Assembly: GCA_050248155.1 (NCBI GenBank)
Contig: JBFWSW010000002.1
Span: forward strand, 140,801 to 204,800
Length of the DNA: 64,000 nucleotides
Direction of reading: 5' to 3'
Source: VFMC01 sp050248155
GTDB lineage: Bacteria; Actinomycetota; Acidimicrobiia; Acidimicrobiales; Ilumatobacteraceae
Part shown: positions 16,111-24,373 of the stretch, in pieces
How positions within the stretch are numbered: the first letter of the stretch is position 1
Layout: the number at the start of each line of letters is the position of its first letter
Position numbers and translations under genes: made by a program
The notes under the pieces: model-generated
Told to the model about the DNA's origin: nothing
Database searches by the model: none
The model's input: the letters and a program-made list of their open reading frames with translations, nothing else

Positions 16111-17208
16111 GTGATCGAGCTCCAGCCGATGCTCGACGATCTCGCCGTGCTGGTCGGCGTCGAGTCGCCGTCGAACGACCTCGACGCGTTGGCCGCATCG
16201 GCCGCCGCCCTCGCCGGTGTGATCCAGTCCCGCCTCGGCAGTGCGCCACTGATCGTGGACAGCCCCGCCGGCCCGCACGTGCACTGGTCCGCCGGCGGGA
16301 CGCCGCGCGTGCTGGTGGTGGGTCACCACGACACCGTCTTCCCTGCGGGAGCGCTGGCGGCGCGGCCGTTCACCGTGGCCGACGGTCGAGCGACCGGGCC
16401 GGGTGTGTTCGACATGAAGGGTGGCATCGTCCAGGCCATCCACGCCGTCGCCTCGCTCGCCGACCGGTCCGGGATCGAGCTGCTGTTCACCGCTGACGAA
16501 GAGGTCGGCTCGACGGCCTCGCGTGCGCTCATCGAGGAACGAGCCGTGGCGTGCGGTGCAGTGCTGGTCGTCGAGCCCTCGGCCGACGGTGGCGCGCTCA
16601 AGACGGCACGCAAGGGCACCGGAGGCTTCGAGGTCGTCGTCCACGGCCGCGCCGCCCACGCCGGGCTCGAACCGGAGAAGGGTGTGAACTCCCTCGTCGC
16701 GGCGTCCGAGCTGATCGGGCGCATCGCGACCTTCGGCGACGCCACGCTCGGCACGACGGTGACCCCCACCATGGTGCGCGGTGGCACTGCCGAGAACGTC
16801 GTGCCGGCCGAGACCCGCGTGGTGGTGGACGTGCGGGTCGTCGAGCCGGGCGAGAAGGAGCGGATCGAGCATCTGATGGAGACGCTCACCACCTCGGTGG
16901 TCGGCGCGACGATCGAGGTCTCGGGCAGCATCGGCCGTCCACCGATGCACGCCACCGCGTCCGAGCGGCTCTTCCCCCTGGCCGTCCAGGTGGCCGCCGA
17001 CGCCGGCCTCGGTCGGATCGACGGCGTGGCCGTCGGGGGTGGGAGCGATGGCAACTTCACCGCGGCCATCGGCGTGCCGACGCTCGATGGTCTGGGCGCG
17101 GTCGGCGGCGGCGCGCACGCCGATCACGAGTTCGTGGTCATCGATGCGTTGGTGCCACGCGCGTCACTGCTCGCAGGTTTGCTCGACCGCATCGGCCGTC
17201 CCGCCTGA
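16111..17208 (+). CDS. M20-family metallopeptidase (carboxypeptidase G2-like)
   Basis: This 365-residue protein has the metal-binding pattern of M20 peptidases: GHHDTVFPAG (first His and Asp), GPGVFDMKGG (bridging Asp), TADEEVGS (catalytic Glu and metal Glu) and a late HADHEF His. The insert from KGTGGFEVVVHGRAAHAGLEP is the dimerisation domain. It would release glutamate or another C-terminal residue from a peptide or conjugate using two zinc ions. The GTG at 16111 with GAGGA seven bases upstream is chosen. No signal peptide is present. It converges with the GGDEF-EAL gene. Confidence 0.88.
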   Translation: MIELQPMLDDLAVLVGVESPSNDLDALAASAAALAGVIQSRLGSAPLIVDSPAGPHVHWSAGGTPRVLVVGHHDTVFPAGALAARPFTVADGRATGPGVFDMKGGIVQAIHAVASLADRSGIELLFTADEEVGSTASRALIEERAVACGAVLVVEPSADGGALKTARKGTGGFEVVVHGRAAHAGLEPEKGVNSLVAASELIGRIATFGDATLGTTVTPTMVRGGTAENVVPAETRVVVDVRVVEPGEKERIEHLMETLTTSVVGATIEVSGSIGRPPMHATASERLFPLAVQVAADAGLGRIDGVAVGGGSDGNFTAAIGVPTLDGLGAVGGGAHADHEFVVIDALVPRASLLAGLLDRIGRPA

Positions 17209-17224
17209 GGACGGCGGCCCGAGC

Positions 17225-19735
17225 TCAGCGCTCGGGCACCGACTTCGTGATCGGTGTGAGGTAGGCCATCGCCTCCGCCGTCGTCATCGGCTCGGCGAAG
17301 AAGTATCCCTGCGCGTGGTGACATCCCATCGTTCGCAGATCGGTGAGCTGCTCGACGGTCTCGACCCCCTCGGCGATGGGTGCAAAGCCGAGCTCACGGG
17401 TCAGCGAGAGCACGAGCTTCATCAGCTCGGGCTCGCCGTGCACGAGGCTGCGGTCGATCTTCACGTAGTCGGCCGGGAACTGCTTCAACATCGTGAGGTT
17501 CGAGTAGCCCGTGCCGAAGTCGTCGATGGCGAACCGCACGCCGAGGGCGCGCAGCGCGTCGAGACGCGGCTGCGCCGCCGTGAGCTCGTCCATCACGATG
17601 TCCTCGGTGATCTCAACCGTGAGCGCCGACGCCGGGAGCTCGGACTCGGTGAGCGCGGTCGCGATCACGTCGGGAAGGCGGGGGTCGACCAACTGGGCTG
17701 CCGACAGGTTGACCGACATGGCGAGGTGAGGCGCCAGCAGCCGCATGCGCGCCCCGGTGTGGACTGCCTCGCGCACGACGAACTCGCCGATCGCGCTGGC
17801 GTACCCGGCGTTGTCGGCCACCTGCATGAAGTCCTTCGGGCGCAACGTGCCCTGCAACGGGTGCATCCATCTGGCGAGGGCCTCGAAGCCGATGAGCTCG
17901 CCAGAGACGATGTTGACGATCGGCTGGTAGTGCAGCTGCAGCTCGTGGTTCGAGATCGCGGTCCTGAACGCCGCTTCCAGCTCGAGCCGGCGGTCGGCGC
18001 GAACCCGCATCTCCTGGTCGAACAGCGCCACCCGGCGGCGGCCGGCCTGCTTGGCCGCGTACATCGCGAGGTCGGCCCGCTGGACGAGCTCCGAGCCCGT
18101 CACCCCCGGCGAGCTCATGGCGATGCCGACGCTCATCGACACCTCGTGCTCGCGCCCGTTGATGACGATCGGCTGGCGAACGATGTCGATGAACCGCTGG
18201 GCGATGCGCTCCGCTTCGGCGGCGTCGAGGGCGTCGCGGCACACGACGACGAACTCGTCGCCGCCGAGCCGCCCGACGAGGTCGCCCGATCGCGCCGACT
18301 CGCCGAGCCGAGTGGCGACGGCGCACAGCAGCTGGTCGCCCACCGCGTGGCCGAGGCTGTCGTTCACGACCTTGAACCCGTCGAGGTCGCAGAAGAGCAC
18401 GGTGACCGCCTCGTTCATCTCGAGGGTCGTCGTAAGCGTGTTGAAGAGCTGCTGGCGGTTGGGCAGGGTCGTCAAGATGTCGTGTCCCGCTTCGAAGGCC
18501 AGGCGTGAGACGAGCTGCTTGCGCTCCTCGATGTCGCGGTAGATGACGGCGAACGCTTCGAGCTGACCCGCTTCGTCGTGCAGGCCCATCACGACTGCAG
18601 ACGTCGGTCGCCGCTCGCCGTCGCGGTCGAAGAGCTCGAGCTCGCCGCTCCAGCTGCCGCCACCGGCGATGATCTCGAGGATGTCGTGGAACAACAGGTG
18701 GTGGTACTCGGCGGGGATGAAGTCCTGGACCCGGTCGAGGGGGATCGTCTCGGCTCCGAAGAACCGCTGGCCGGCGGGGTTGAGGTAGTCGGCCTCGGGG
18801 CGCAGCGACGCCACGCCGATGATGTCGGTCGTGCTGTCGGCGATCGTGCGGAACTGCTCGAGCTTGCGGCGGTTGTCGAGCTCGTCGTGGATGTCCTGGA
18901 TGGTGATCACCGCGCCCTCGAGTGCGCCGTCGCTGTCGGTGAGGGCGGCGGTGATGATGCGGATGTGTCGTTCGCCGAGCTGGGGATGGATGACACGGCA
19001 CACACGGTTGGTCGCCACGCCCGCCTCGATCGCCGCACCGATCTCGTCGATCACGTGCAGATCGCTGTGGTGCACGTACTGCAGGAAGTCGTCGATGTGC
19101 GGGGGTGCGTCGTGGAGGTGCAGGAACTCGGTGATGAGCGCGTTCACCAAGGTCGTGCGACCGTCGACGTCGACGGTCAGGATGCCGATCGGCGCGGTGT
19201 CGATGGCGGTGCGCAGCTCGCGCTCGCGCGTGGTGGCGTGGCGCAGCCCGGCGACGGCATCGACCATCACGTCGGAGATCAGTCCGGCGACCAGCGCCGC
19301 GGGGACGATGGGGAACACGAGCAGCACGAGGGTCCACGGGCCGTGCACCTCGCCGAGTGCCCACGCGAACGGGCCGATCATCAGCACGAGCAGCGGCCAG
19401 CCGCGCCGGAGGCCGAAGGCGAGCGGGTAGAGCGTGAACAAGATGGCGTGCCAGCTGACGAGATCGCTCAACCGGTCGTCGGCCCAGAGCGAGACGGCGA
19501 ACAACAGGCTGATCGCGACGACGGCGCGCAGCAGCGAGGTGCGGTGATCGCCGGGGATCACGAGTCCGGCTGCGCCGAGGAGGAAGGACGCGCCGGCGAG
19601 CACACCGAGTGCCACGGGACCGTCGTGACCCGACACGAGGATGACGGTGTGCAGGGCCACGCCCACGAGGAGCGCCGGTTCGGCCCGGCGGAGGAGGCGG
19701 AGCACGAACTCGGTGCGCTCCCGTGGGGCGACCAT
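17225..19735 (-). CDS. membrane PAS-GGDEF-EAL c-di-GMP signalling protein
   Basis: This protein of about 836 residues begins with several transmembrane segments (roughly 15-160), then two PAS-like domains (near 170-290 and 305-420), a GGDEF domain with an intact RLGGDEF motif, and an EAL domain with intact FEALARW and DDFGTGYSNL motifs. GGDEF makes c-di-GMP and EAL degrades it; both look catalytically competent, so the net direction is probably set by the PAS sensors. The ATG at 19735 is chosen because the upstream open frame is not conserved-looking, though a GTG start slightly upstream is possible. It is monocistronic here. Confidence 0.9.
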   Translation of the reverse strand: MVAPRERTEFVLRLLRRAEPALLVGVALHTVILVSGHDGPVALGVLAGASFLLGAAGLVIPGDHRTSLLRAVVAISLLFAVSLWADDRLSDLVSWHAILFTLYPLAFGLRRGWPLLVLMIGPFAWALGEVHGPWTLVLLVFPIVPAALVAGLISDVMVDAVAGLRHATTRERELRTAIDTAPIGILTVDVDGRTTLVNALITEFLHLHDAPPHIDDFLQYVHHSDLHVIDEIGAAIEAGVATNRVCRVIHPQLGERHIRIITAALTDSDGALEGAVITIQDIHDELDNRRKLEQFRTIADSTTDIIGVASLRPEADYLNPAGQRFFGAETIPLDRVQDFIPAEYHHLLFHDILEIIAGGGSWSGELELFDRDGERRPTSAVVMGLHDEAGQLEAFAVIYRDIEERKQLVSRLAFEAGHDILTTLPNRQQLFNTLTTTLEMNEAVTVLFCDLDGFKVVNDSLGHAVGDQLLCAVATRLGESARSGDLVGRLGGDEFVVVCRDALDAAEAERIAQRFIDIVRQPIVINGREHEVSMSVGIAMSSPGVTGSELVQRADLAMYAAKQAGRRRVALFDQEMRVRADRRLELEAAFRTAISNHELQLHYQPIVNIVSGELIGFEALARWMHPLQGTLRPKDFMQVADNAGYASAIGEFVVREAVHTGARMRLLAPHLAMSVNLSAAQLVDPRLPDVIATALTESELPASALTVEITEDIVMDELTAAQPRLDALRALGVRFAIDDFGTGYSNLTMLKQFPADYVKIDRSLVHGEPELMKLVLSLTRELGFAPIAEGVETVEQLTDLRTMGCHHAQGYFFAEPMTTAEAMAYLTPITKSVPER

Positions 19736-19868
19736 GGGGGAGGGCTGTGTGAGCAGATGTGGATTCGGACCCAGCTCGGCACCCTGAGTCACCGCCACGA
19801 CGGGCAAACATAGATGCCGATCGGCGACGAGGCCAACCGGTTCCCGCGCGATGAGCAATTCGACCCAT

Positions 19869-19898
19869 GTCACCCCCACCACCCGAGTGGGGGGTGAC
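19869..19898. other. inverted repeat upstream of the DUF3048 gene
   Basis: GTCACCCCCAC (19869-19879) pairs with GTGGGGGGTGAC (19887-19898) apart from one extra G, giving a hairpin of about 11 base pairs with a short loop. No T-run follows on either strand, so it is a poor intrinsic terminator. It lies between the divergent GGDEF-EAL (start 19735) and DUF3048 (start 19999) genes and could be an operator or part of a leader. Confidence 0.4.
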
Positions 19899-19998
19899 TG
19901 GGCGGTTCGTCGGACGGGCGATACCGTGGCTCGGCGGGCCCGGGCTCCCACGAGGGGCCGAGGCGACATTCGAAGTACCACACCGGGAGCACCCGACG

Positions 19999-21165
19999 AT
20001 GACCATCCGTGACGATCGCCCGAGCGCGATCCACGACGACCCGACGCCCGTGCTGGTGTCGCGCCGCCAGCTGTTCGCCCTCGCCGGTGGCGCTCTCCTC
20101 GTGACTGCCTGCAGCGGCGGGTCCGACGACGACGCCGCACCCACGACGCAGGCCGCGACGACGACCTCCCGGCCTCCGGCGACCACCAGCACCACGACCT
20201 CGACGACCACGACGATCGCGCCGACGACCACGACGATCGCGCCGACGACCACGATCCCGCCGCCGCCGGTGCAACCCCTGACGGGACTGCCGCTGACCGA
20301 TCCGGCGCTCCTGGCCAAGGTCGCCCTCGTCGTGAAGATCAGCAACGACAAGGGCGCCCGGCCGCAGACCGGCCTCAACGGCCCCGACATCGTGTTCGAG
20401 GCGTGGGGCGCCGGCCCGACGCGCTTCGCCACGGTGTGGCACAGCCGGGACGAGGACTTCGTCGGGCCGATCCGGTCGTGCCGCGAGCAGGACATCAACC
20501 TGTGCGGCGAGTTCAACGGTGCGGTGTTCGCGTGCTCGGGCGGAAACCCCGGCAACATCGCGCTGCTGCGCGCCTCCGACATGCTGCTCGTCACGGAGGG
20601 CAAGGGTCCCGGCTGGGAGCTCGACCCGAAGCGGAAGCGGCCGCACAAGACGCACGCCGACACGGCGCAGCTGCGATCGAACGCCGGTCCCGAGCGGACC
20701 GGTCCCGTGCAGCAGTTCCACTACCGGGCGCCCGGCGAGCCGGCGACGGCGGGGCAGGCGATGGTGGGGTTCGACCTGCAGATGCAGCAGGTGTTCGTGC
20801 AGTGGCGGTTCGATCCGGCGAGCGGCACCTACCTGCGGCTGCAGGACGACAAGCCGCACATGCTGACCGACGGCACGCAGGTGTCGTCCGAGAACGTCGT
20901 CATCATCTGGACCGACTACGAGCCGAGCTCCACCGACGGGCGTTCACCAGCCGGGATCAGCACCGGCACGAACCCGGCGCAGGTGTTCACCGGTGGCCGC
21001 GCGATCAGCGGCACGTGGAGCCGCGCCGACCGGCTGCAGCCGTTCGCGCTGACCGACGACTCCGGCGCGCCGATCCTCCTCACCCCGGGCCGCACCTTCA
21101 TCGAGCTCGCCAACAGCGGCAAGGGCTCGTTCCCCGGCAGCGACGAGCTCACCCCCGCGCTCTGA
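19999..21165 (+). CDS. DUF3048-domain lipoprotein (YerB-like)
   Basis: The signal sequence has an SRR motif, a hydrophobic core and a lipobox ending VTAC, so it is probably lipid-anchored. A Thr/Pro-rich linker (about 48-90) follows. The rest has DUF3048 hallmarks: PLTGLPLTDPALLAKVALVV, a RPQTGLNGPDIVFEAW motif near the start and an RSCREQDINL segment, with the second subdomain near QQVFVQWRFDP. The function is unknown in general. The ATG at 19999 follows a GGGAG. A repeat-rich intergenic region separates it from argG. Confidence 0.88.
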   Translation: MTIRDDRPSAIHDDPTPVLVSRRQLFALAGGALLVTACSGGSDDDAAPTTQAATTTSRPPATTSTTTSTTTTIAPTTTTIAPTTTIPPPPVQPLTGLPLTDPALLAKVALVVKISNDKGARPQTGLNGPDIVFEAWGAGPTRFATVWHSRDEDFVGPIRSCREQDINLCGEFNGAVFACSGGNPGNIALLRASDMLLVTEGKGPGWELDPKRKRPHKTHADTAQLRSNAGPERTGPVQQFHYRAPGEPATAGQAMVGFDLQMQQVFVQWRFDPASGTYLRLQDDKPHMLTDGTQVSSENVVIIWTDYEPSSTDGRSPAGISTGTNPAQVFTGGRAISGTWSRADRLQPFALTDDSGAPILLTPGRTFIELANSGKGSFPGSDELTPAL

Positions 21166-21263
21166 TCTGATCCGTCGAGCCTGCTCGCCGCGACAGGTCG
21201 GTCGCATTATTCGCCGACCATCGTGCCGGCGCGGTGTCTCCGCCTCGCCGGCCCCCGTCCGCC

Positions 21264-21301
21264 CCGGCTCCGGCCGACCCTGCCGGCTCCGGCCGACCCT
21301 G
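21264..21301. repeat. tandem 19-base repeat, two exact units plus a partial third
   Basis: The unit CCGGCTCCGGCCGACCCTG occurs at 21264-21282 and 21283-21301, followed by a partial third copy (CCGGCTTCCG). It immediately precedes the first copy of the 102-base repeat. Confidence 0.85.
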
Positions 21302-21316
21302 CCGGCTTCCGTCATC

Positions 21317-21418
21317 TGCGTGACCACACAAAGACGCGGAGCCTGTGGGCGCTTACTCAGGTCTCGGGGATCGGCCCTGCGTGAGCACACGCCGGCGCGG
21401 AGCGTTTGTGCGCGATGG
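21317..21418. repeat. 102-base intergenic direct repeat, copy 1
   Basis: This unit runs from TGCGTGACCACACAAAGACG to GTTTGTGCGCGATGG and is matched at 99 of 102 positions by 21501-21602. It contains a small dyad, GCGTG-AGCA-CACGC. No open frame with ribosome site is associated. The flanks also resemble each other for about 15 bases upstream. Confidence 0.88.
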
Positions 21419-21500
21419 TGGGGGCGGGGTTCGCACCGGGTGGGATGTCTGGGGCCCTGTGATCCGGCGGTGACCGGATGGCAGTTCGGCTCCCGTCGTT

Positions 21501-21602
21501 TGCGTGACCACGCAAAGACGCGGAGCCTGTGGGCGCTTACTCAGGTCTCGGGGATCGGCCCTGCGTGAGCACACGCTGTCGCGGAGCGTTTGTGCGCGAT
21601 GG
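21501..21602. repeat. 102-base intergenic direct repeat, copy 2
   Basis: This copy lies 184 bases after copy 1 and differs at three positions. One difference completes a perfect dyad at its left end, TGCGTG-AC-CACGCA, which copy 1 lacks. Both copies sit in the same orientation just past the argG stop. Confidence 0.88.
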
Positions 21603-21647
21603 GCTCGGGGGCGGCGCGGGGCGGGGACGACTGACGGGCGGGATGGG

Positions 21648-22991
21648 TCAGTCGCCGCTCTCGAGGCCGAGGACGCCGCCGGCGCCGAGGGTGCCGGCGC
21701 GGCGGTACAGGTCGAGCTTGGCGGTCGTGTCGGCGATGTCGAGGTTGCGCATCGTCAGCTGCCCGATCCGGTCGAGCGGACCGAAGGCAGCGTCCTCCAC
21801 CTTCTCCATGCTGAGGCGCTCGGGCGAATAGGTGAGGTGCGGGCCGGTGGTGTCGAGGATCGAGTAGTCGTCGCCGCGGCGCAACCGCAGCGTCACCTCG
21901 CCCGTGATCGCCGAGCCGACCCAGCGGATGAGCGGCTCGCGCAGCATGAGGCTCTGCGGGTCGAACCACCGGCCTTCGTACAGCAACCGTCCGAGCCGGC
22001 GGCCCATCGTGCGGTAGTTCTCGATGGTGCCCTCGTTGTGGATGGCCGTCACCAACCGCTCGTAGGCGATGTGCAGGAGCGCCAGGCCCGGGCCCTCGTA
22101 GATGCCGCGGCTCTTGGCCTCGATGATCCGGTTCTCGATCTGATCGCTCATGCCGAGGCCATGGCGGCCACCGATCGCGTTCGCCTCCAGCACCAGATCG
22201 ACCGCCGACGTGTGCTCGTGCCCGTTGATCGCGACGGGGAAGCCCTCGTGGAACCGGACGGAGACCGTCTCGGCATCGATGGTGACGTCGTCGCGGTAGT
22301 GCGCGACACCCATGATCGGCTCGACGATGTCCATCGACGTCCCGAGCTCTTCCAGTGACTTGGCCTCGTGGGTCGCGCCCCAGATGTTGGCGTCGGTGCT
22401 GTACGCCTTCTCCTTGCTGTCGCGGTAGGGGAGGTTCCGTTGCGTGAGGAACTCGCTCATCTCGGCGCGGCCGCCGAGCTCGGTGACGAAGGCTTCGTCG
22501 AGCCACGGCTTGTAGATGCGGAGCTTGGGGTTGACGAGCAAGCCGTAGCGGTAGAAGCGCTCGATGTCGTTGCCCTTGTAGGTGCTGCCGTCGCCCCAGA
22601 TGTCGACACCGTCGTCGCGCATGGCCTGCACCAGCAGCGTGCCGGTGACCGCGCGTCCGAGCGGGGTCGTGTTGAAGTAGGTCTTGCCCGCCGTCGTGAT
22701 GTGGAAGGCGCCGCACTGCAGCGCGAGCAGGCCCTCGTGGACGAGTCGCTCGCGGCAGTCGACCAGCCGGGCCCCTTCGGCGCCGTACTGCTTGGCCCGC
22801 ACGGGCACGCCCGGGAGGTCGGCCTCGTCGTACTGGCCGAGGTCGGCGGTGTAGCAGTACGGGATCGCCCCCTTCTCGCGCATCCATGCCACCGCGGCGG
22901 AGGTGTCGAGGCCGCCCGAGAAGGCGATGCCGACGCGCTCGCCGACGGGCAGCGACATGAGGACCTTTCCACCGGAGGTTGGGGCAGACAT
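21648..22991 (-). CDS. argG: argininosuccinate synthase
   Basis: This 447-residue enzyme joins citrulline and aspartate with ATP in arginine synthesis. The P-loop-like signature GIAFSGGLDTSAAVAWM is near the N-terminus, with later DIWGDGSTYKGND and NGHEHTSAVDLVLEAN motifs typical of the longer E. coli-type (ArgG type 2) enzyme. I start at the ATG at 22991 because GGKVLMSLPVGERVG aligns with the conserved leader; an internal ATG at 22958 with GGAAAGG upstream is an alternative. No other arg gene is nearby. A small membrane protein lies upstream. Confidence 0.95.
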   Translation of the reverse strand: MSAPTSGGKVLMSLPVGERVGIAFSGGLDTSAAVAWMREKGAIPYCYTADLGQYDEADLPGVPVRAKQYGAEGARLVDCRERLVHEGLLALQCGAFHITTAGKTYFNTTPLGRAVTGTLLVQAMRDDGVDIWGDGSTYKGNDIERFYRYGLLVNPKLRIYKPWLDEAFVTELGGRAEMSEFLTQRNLPYRDSKEKAYSTDANIWGATHEAKSLEELGTSMDIVEPIMGVAHYRDDVTIDAETVSVRFHEGFPVAINGHEHTSAVDLVLEANAIGGRHGLGMSDQIENRIIEAKSRGIYEGPGLALLHIAYERLVTAIHNEGTIENYRTMGRRLGRLLYEGRWFDPQSLMLREPLIRWVGSAITGEVTLRLRRGDDYSILDTTGPHLTYSPERLSMEKVEDAAFGPLDRIGQLTMRNLDIADTTAKLDLYRRAGTLGAGGVLGLESGD

Positions 22992-23004
22992 ACGGCTCTC
23001 GACG

Positions 23005-23481
23005 TTACTGGGGAGGGTCGTGATCGGCGCGTTGCAGCAGCCCTGCGAACGACGCGAGGCTGACGAGCATCGCCGCCCCCGCGACCGTGAACTCGGCGAC
23101 GGCCAGACCGTCGAACCGGCCGACGTCGCCCGACGCGATCGCGGCGAGCGCGACCGCACCGGTCATCCCCCAGTAGGGCAGGAAACGTGCGTTGCGCGCC
23201 GCGAGGACGATCACGACGACGGCGACGATCGAGGGGATCAGCAGCACGGGCAGGGCCCTCGGCTCGAAGCGCGGACCGGTCCACCACGTCGAGAGCCCCA
23301 TCTTCCAGGCGGTGCGCGCGATGGCGACCATCGCGATGAGGACGCAGCCCCACGCCACGATGAACGTCGCCCGCCAGGCCGGCGTCAGCTCGCCGGGGCG
23401 AGCGATGCGCCGCGGTCGTGCGACGCCCATCTGGTCGGCCTCGGGGGCGATGGGCGGCGGAGGCGGCGGCAGGGTGGTCAT
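23005..23481 (-). CDS. small four-helix membrane protein of unknown function
   Basis: This 158-residue protein starts at the ATG at 23481. After a Pro-rich cytoplasmic leader (TTLPPPPPPIAPE) there are four predicted transmembrane segments, around ATFIVAWGCVLIAMVAIA, LPVLLIPSIVAVVVIVLAA, YWGMTGAVALAAIAS and VAGAAMLVSLASFAGLL. No family motif is recognised. It is only 13 bases upstream of argG on the same strand and divergent from the glycosyltransferase at 23542. Confidence 0.65.
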   Translation of the reverse strand: MTTLPPPPPPIAPEADQMGVARPRRIARPGELTPAWRATFIVAWGCVLIAMVAIARTAWKMGLSTWWTGPRFEPRALPVLLIPSIVAVVVIVLAARNARFLPYWGMTGAVALAAIASGDVGRFDGLAVAEFTVAGAAMLVSLASFAGLLQRADHDPPQ

Positions 23482-23541
23482 CGCGTTCGTGAGCGTATCG
23501 GTGCGGTCTCCACCGACGACGTGCCGAGTAGCGTGCGCACG

Positions 23542-24300
23542 GTGAAGGCACCGTCGTCGGAGACGCTCACGATCTTCTTCCCGATGTGGAACGAGGAGGC
23601 CTACATCGAGCGCACCCTCGCGGCGGGCAAGGAGATCGGCGACGAGCTCGTCGCCGCCGGCACCATCGCCGACTACGAGCTCATCGTGGTCGACGACGCC
23701 TCGACGGACCACACCGGCAAGATCGCCGACGACATGGCAGCCGCCGACCGGCACGTGAAGGTGGTCCACCACGCCGTCAATCGCAAGCTCGGCGGGTCGA
23801 TCAAGACGGGCTTCGCGTCCGCCACCGGCGACCTCGTCCTGTACACCGACGCCGACCTTCCCTTCGACATGGGCGAGCTGCACAAGGCGATCCGCCTGCT
23901 GCGCTACTACGAGGCCGACATCGTCTCGGCGTACCGCTTCGACCGCGTCGGCGAGGGCCCCTCGCGAGCCATCTACACCTTCTTCTACAACATCCTCATC
24001 CGCCGGCTGTTCGGGGTGCGCATGCGCGACATCAACTTCGCGTTCAAGCTGTGCCGGCGCCGGGTGTTCGACCACGTCACCCTGCGGAGCGAGGGCTCGT
24101 TCATCGACGCCGAGCTCATCATCCGGGCACGCAAGCTGGGCTTCCACGTCATCCAGTTCGGCGTCGACTACTTCCCCCGCACCAGGGGCGAGAGCACGCT
24201 CTCGTCACTCTCGGTGATCAAGCGCATCGTGGTCGAGATGTTCACCCTGCGCCGCGAGCTGCGCGATCTGACCCCGGTCACGAAGGGCCTCCCCGGCTGA
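23542..24300 (+). CDS. glycosyltransferase family 2
   Basis: This 252-residue GT-A protein starts at GTG 23542 (nine bases after a second in-frame GTG). The N-terminus TIFFPMWNEEAYIERTL and LIVVDDASTDHTGKIADDM bind nucleotide, and YTDADLPFDMGEL holds the DXD metal motif. It resembles dolichyl-phosphate mannose synthase-type enzymes that transfer a sugar to a polyprenyl or other lipid acceptor. No transmembrane segment is obvious. The VDYFPRTRGESTLSS motif near the end is family-typical. The acceptor is unknown. Confidence 0.88.
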   Translation: MKAPSSETLTIFFPMWNEEAYIERTLAAGKEIGDELVAAGTIADYELIVVDDASTDHTGKIADDMAAADRHVKVVHHAVNRKLGGSIKTGFASATGDLVLYTDADLPFDMGELHKAIRLLRYYEADIVSAYRFDRVGEGPSRAIYTFFYNILIRRLFGVRMRDINFAFKLCRRRVFDHVTLRSEGSFIDAELIIRARKLGFHVIQFGVDYFPRTRGESTLSSLSVIKRIVVEMFTLRRELRDLTPVTKGLPG

Positions 24301-24373
24301 CGGTTCGCGCGGGGTCCGGGCGGTCGCCGGGGCGGTAGGCTCGCTCGGTCTCGTACCCTCTCGGAGCAATTCG

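Larger units (their letters stand above)
21166..21647. other. gene-free intergenic region containing repeats
   Basis: This 482-base stretch between the converging DUF3048 and argG genes has no convincing gene. It holds a 19-base tandem repeat and a 102-base unit present twice; both are listed separately. Short open frames that cross the units repeat each other and lack start signals, so I read the region as non-coding. Confidence 0.7.

Noticed and set aside
17613..20663. Long leftward open frame (about 1,016 codons) over the GGDEF-EAL and DUF3048 genes
   Set aside because: Its Arg/Pro/Gly composition and lack of motifs mark it as a frame shadow; the GGDEF-EAL frame carries intact catalytic motifs.
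21320..21568. Small open frames crossing the 102-base repeat units
   Set aside because: The frames merely repeat each other's residues because of the duplication, lack ribosome sites and resemble no protein.
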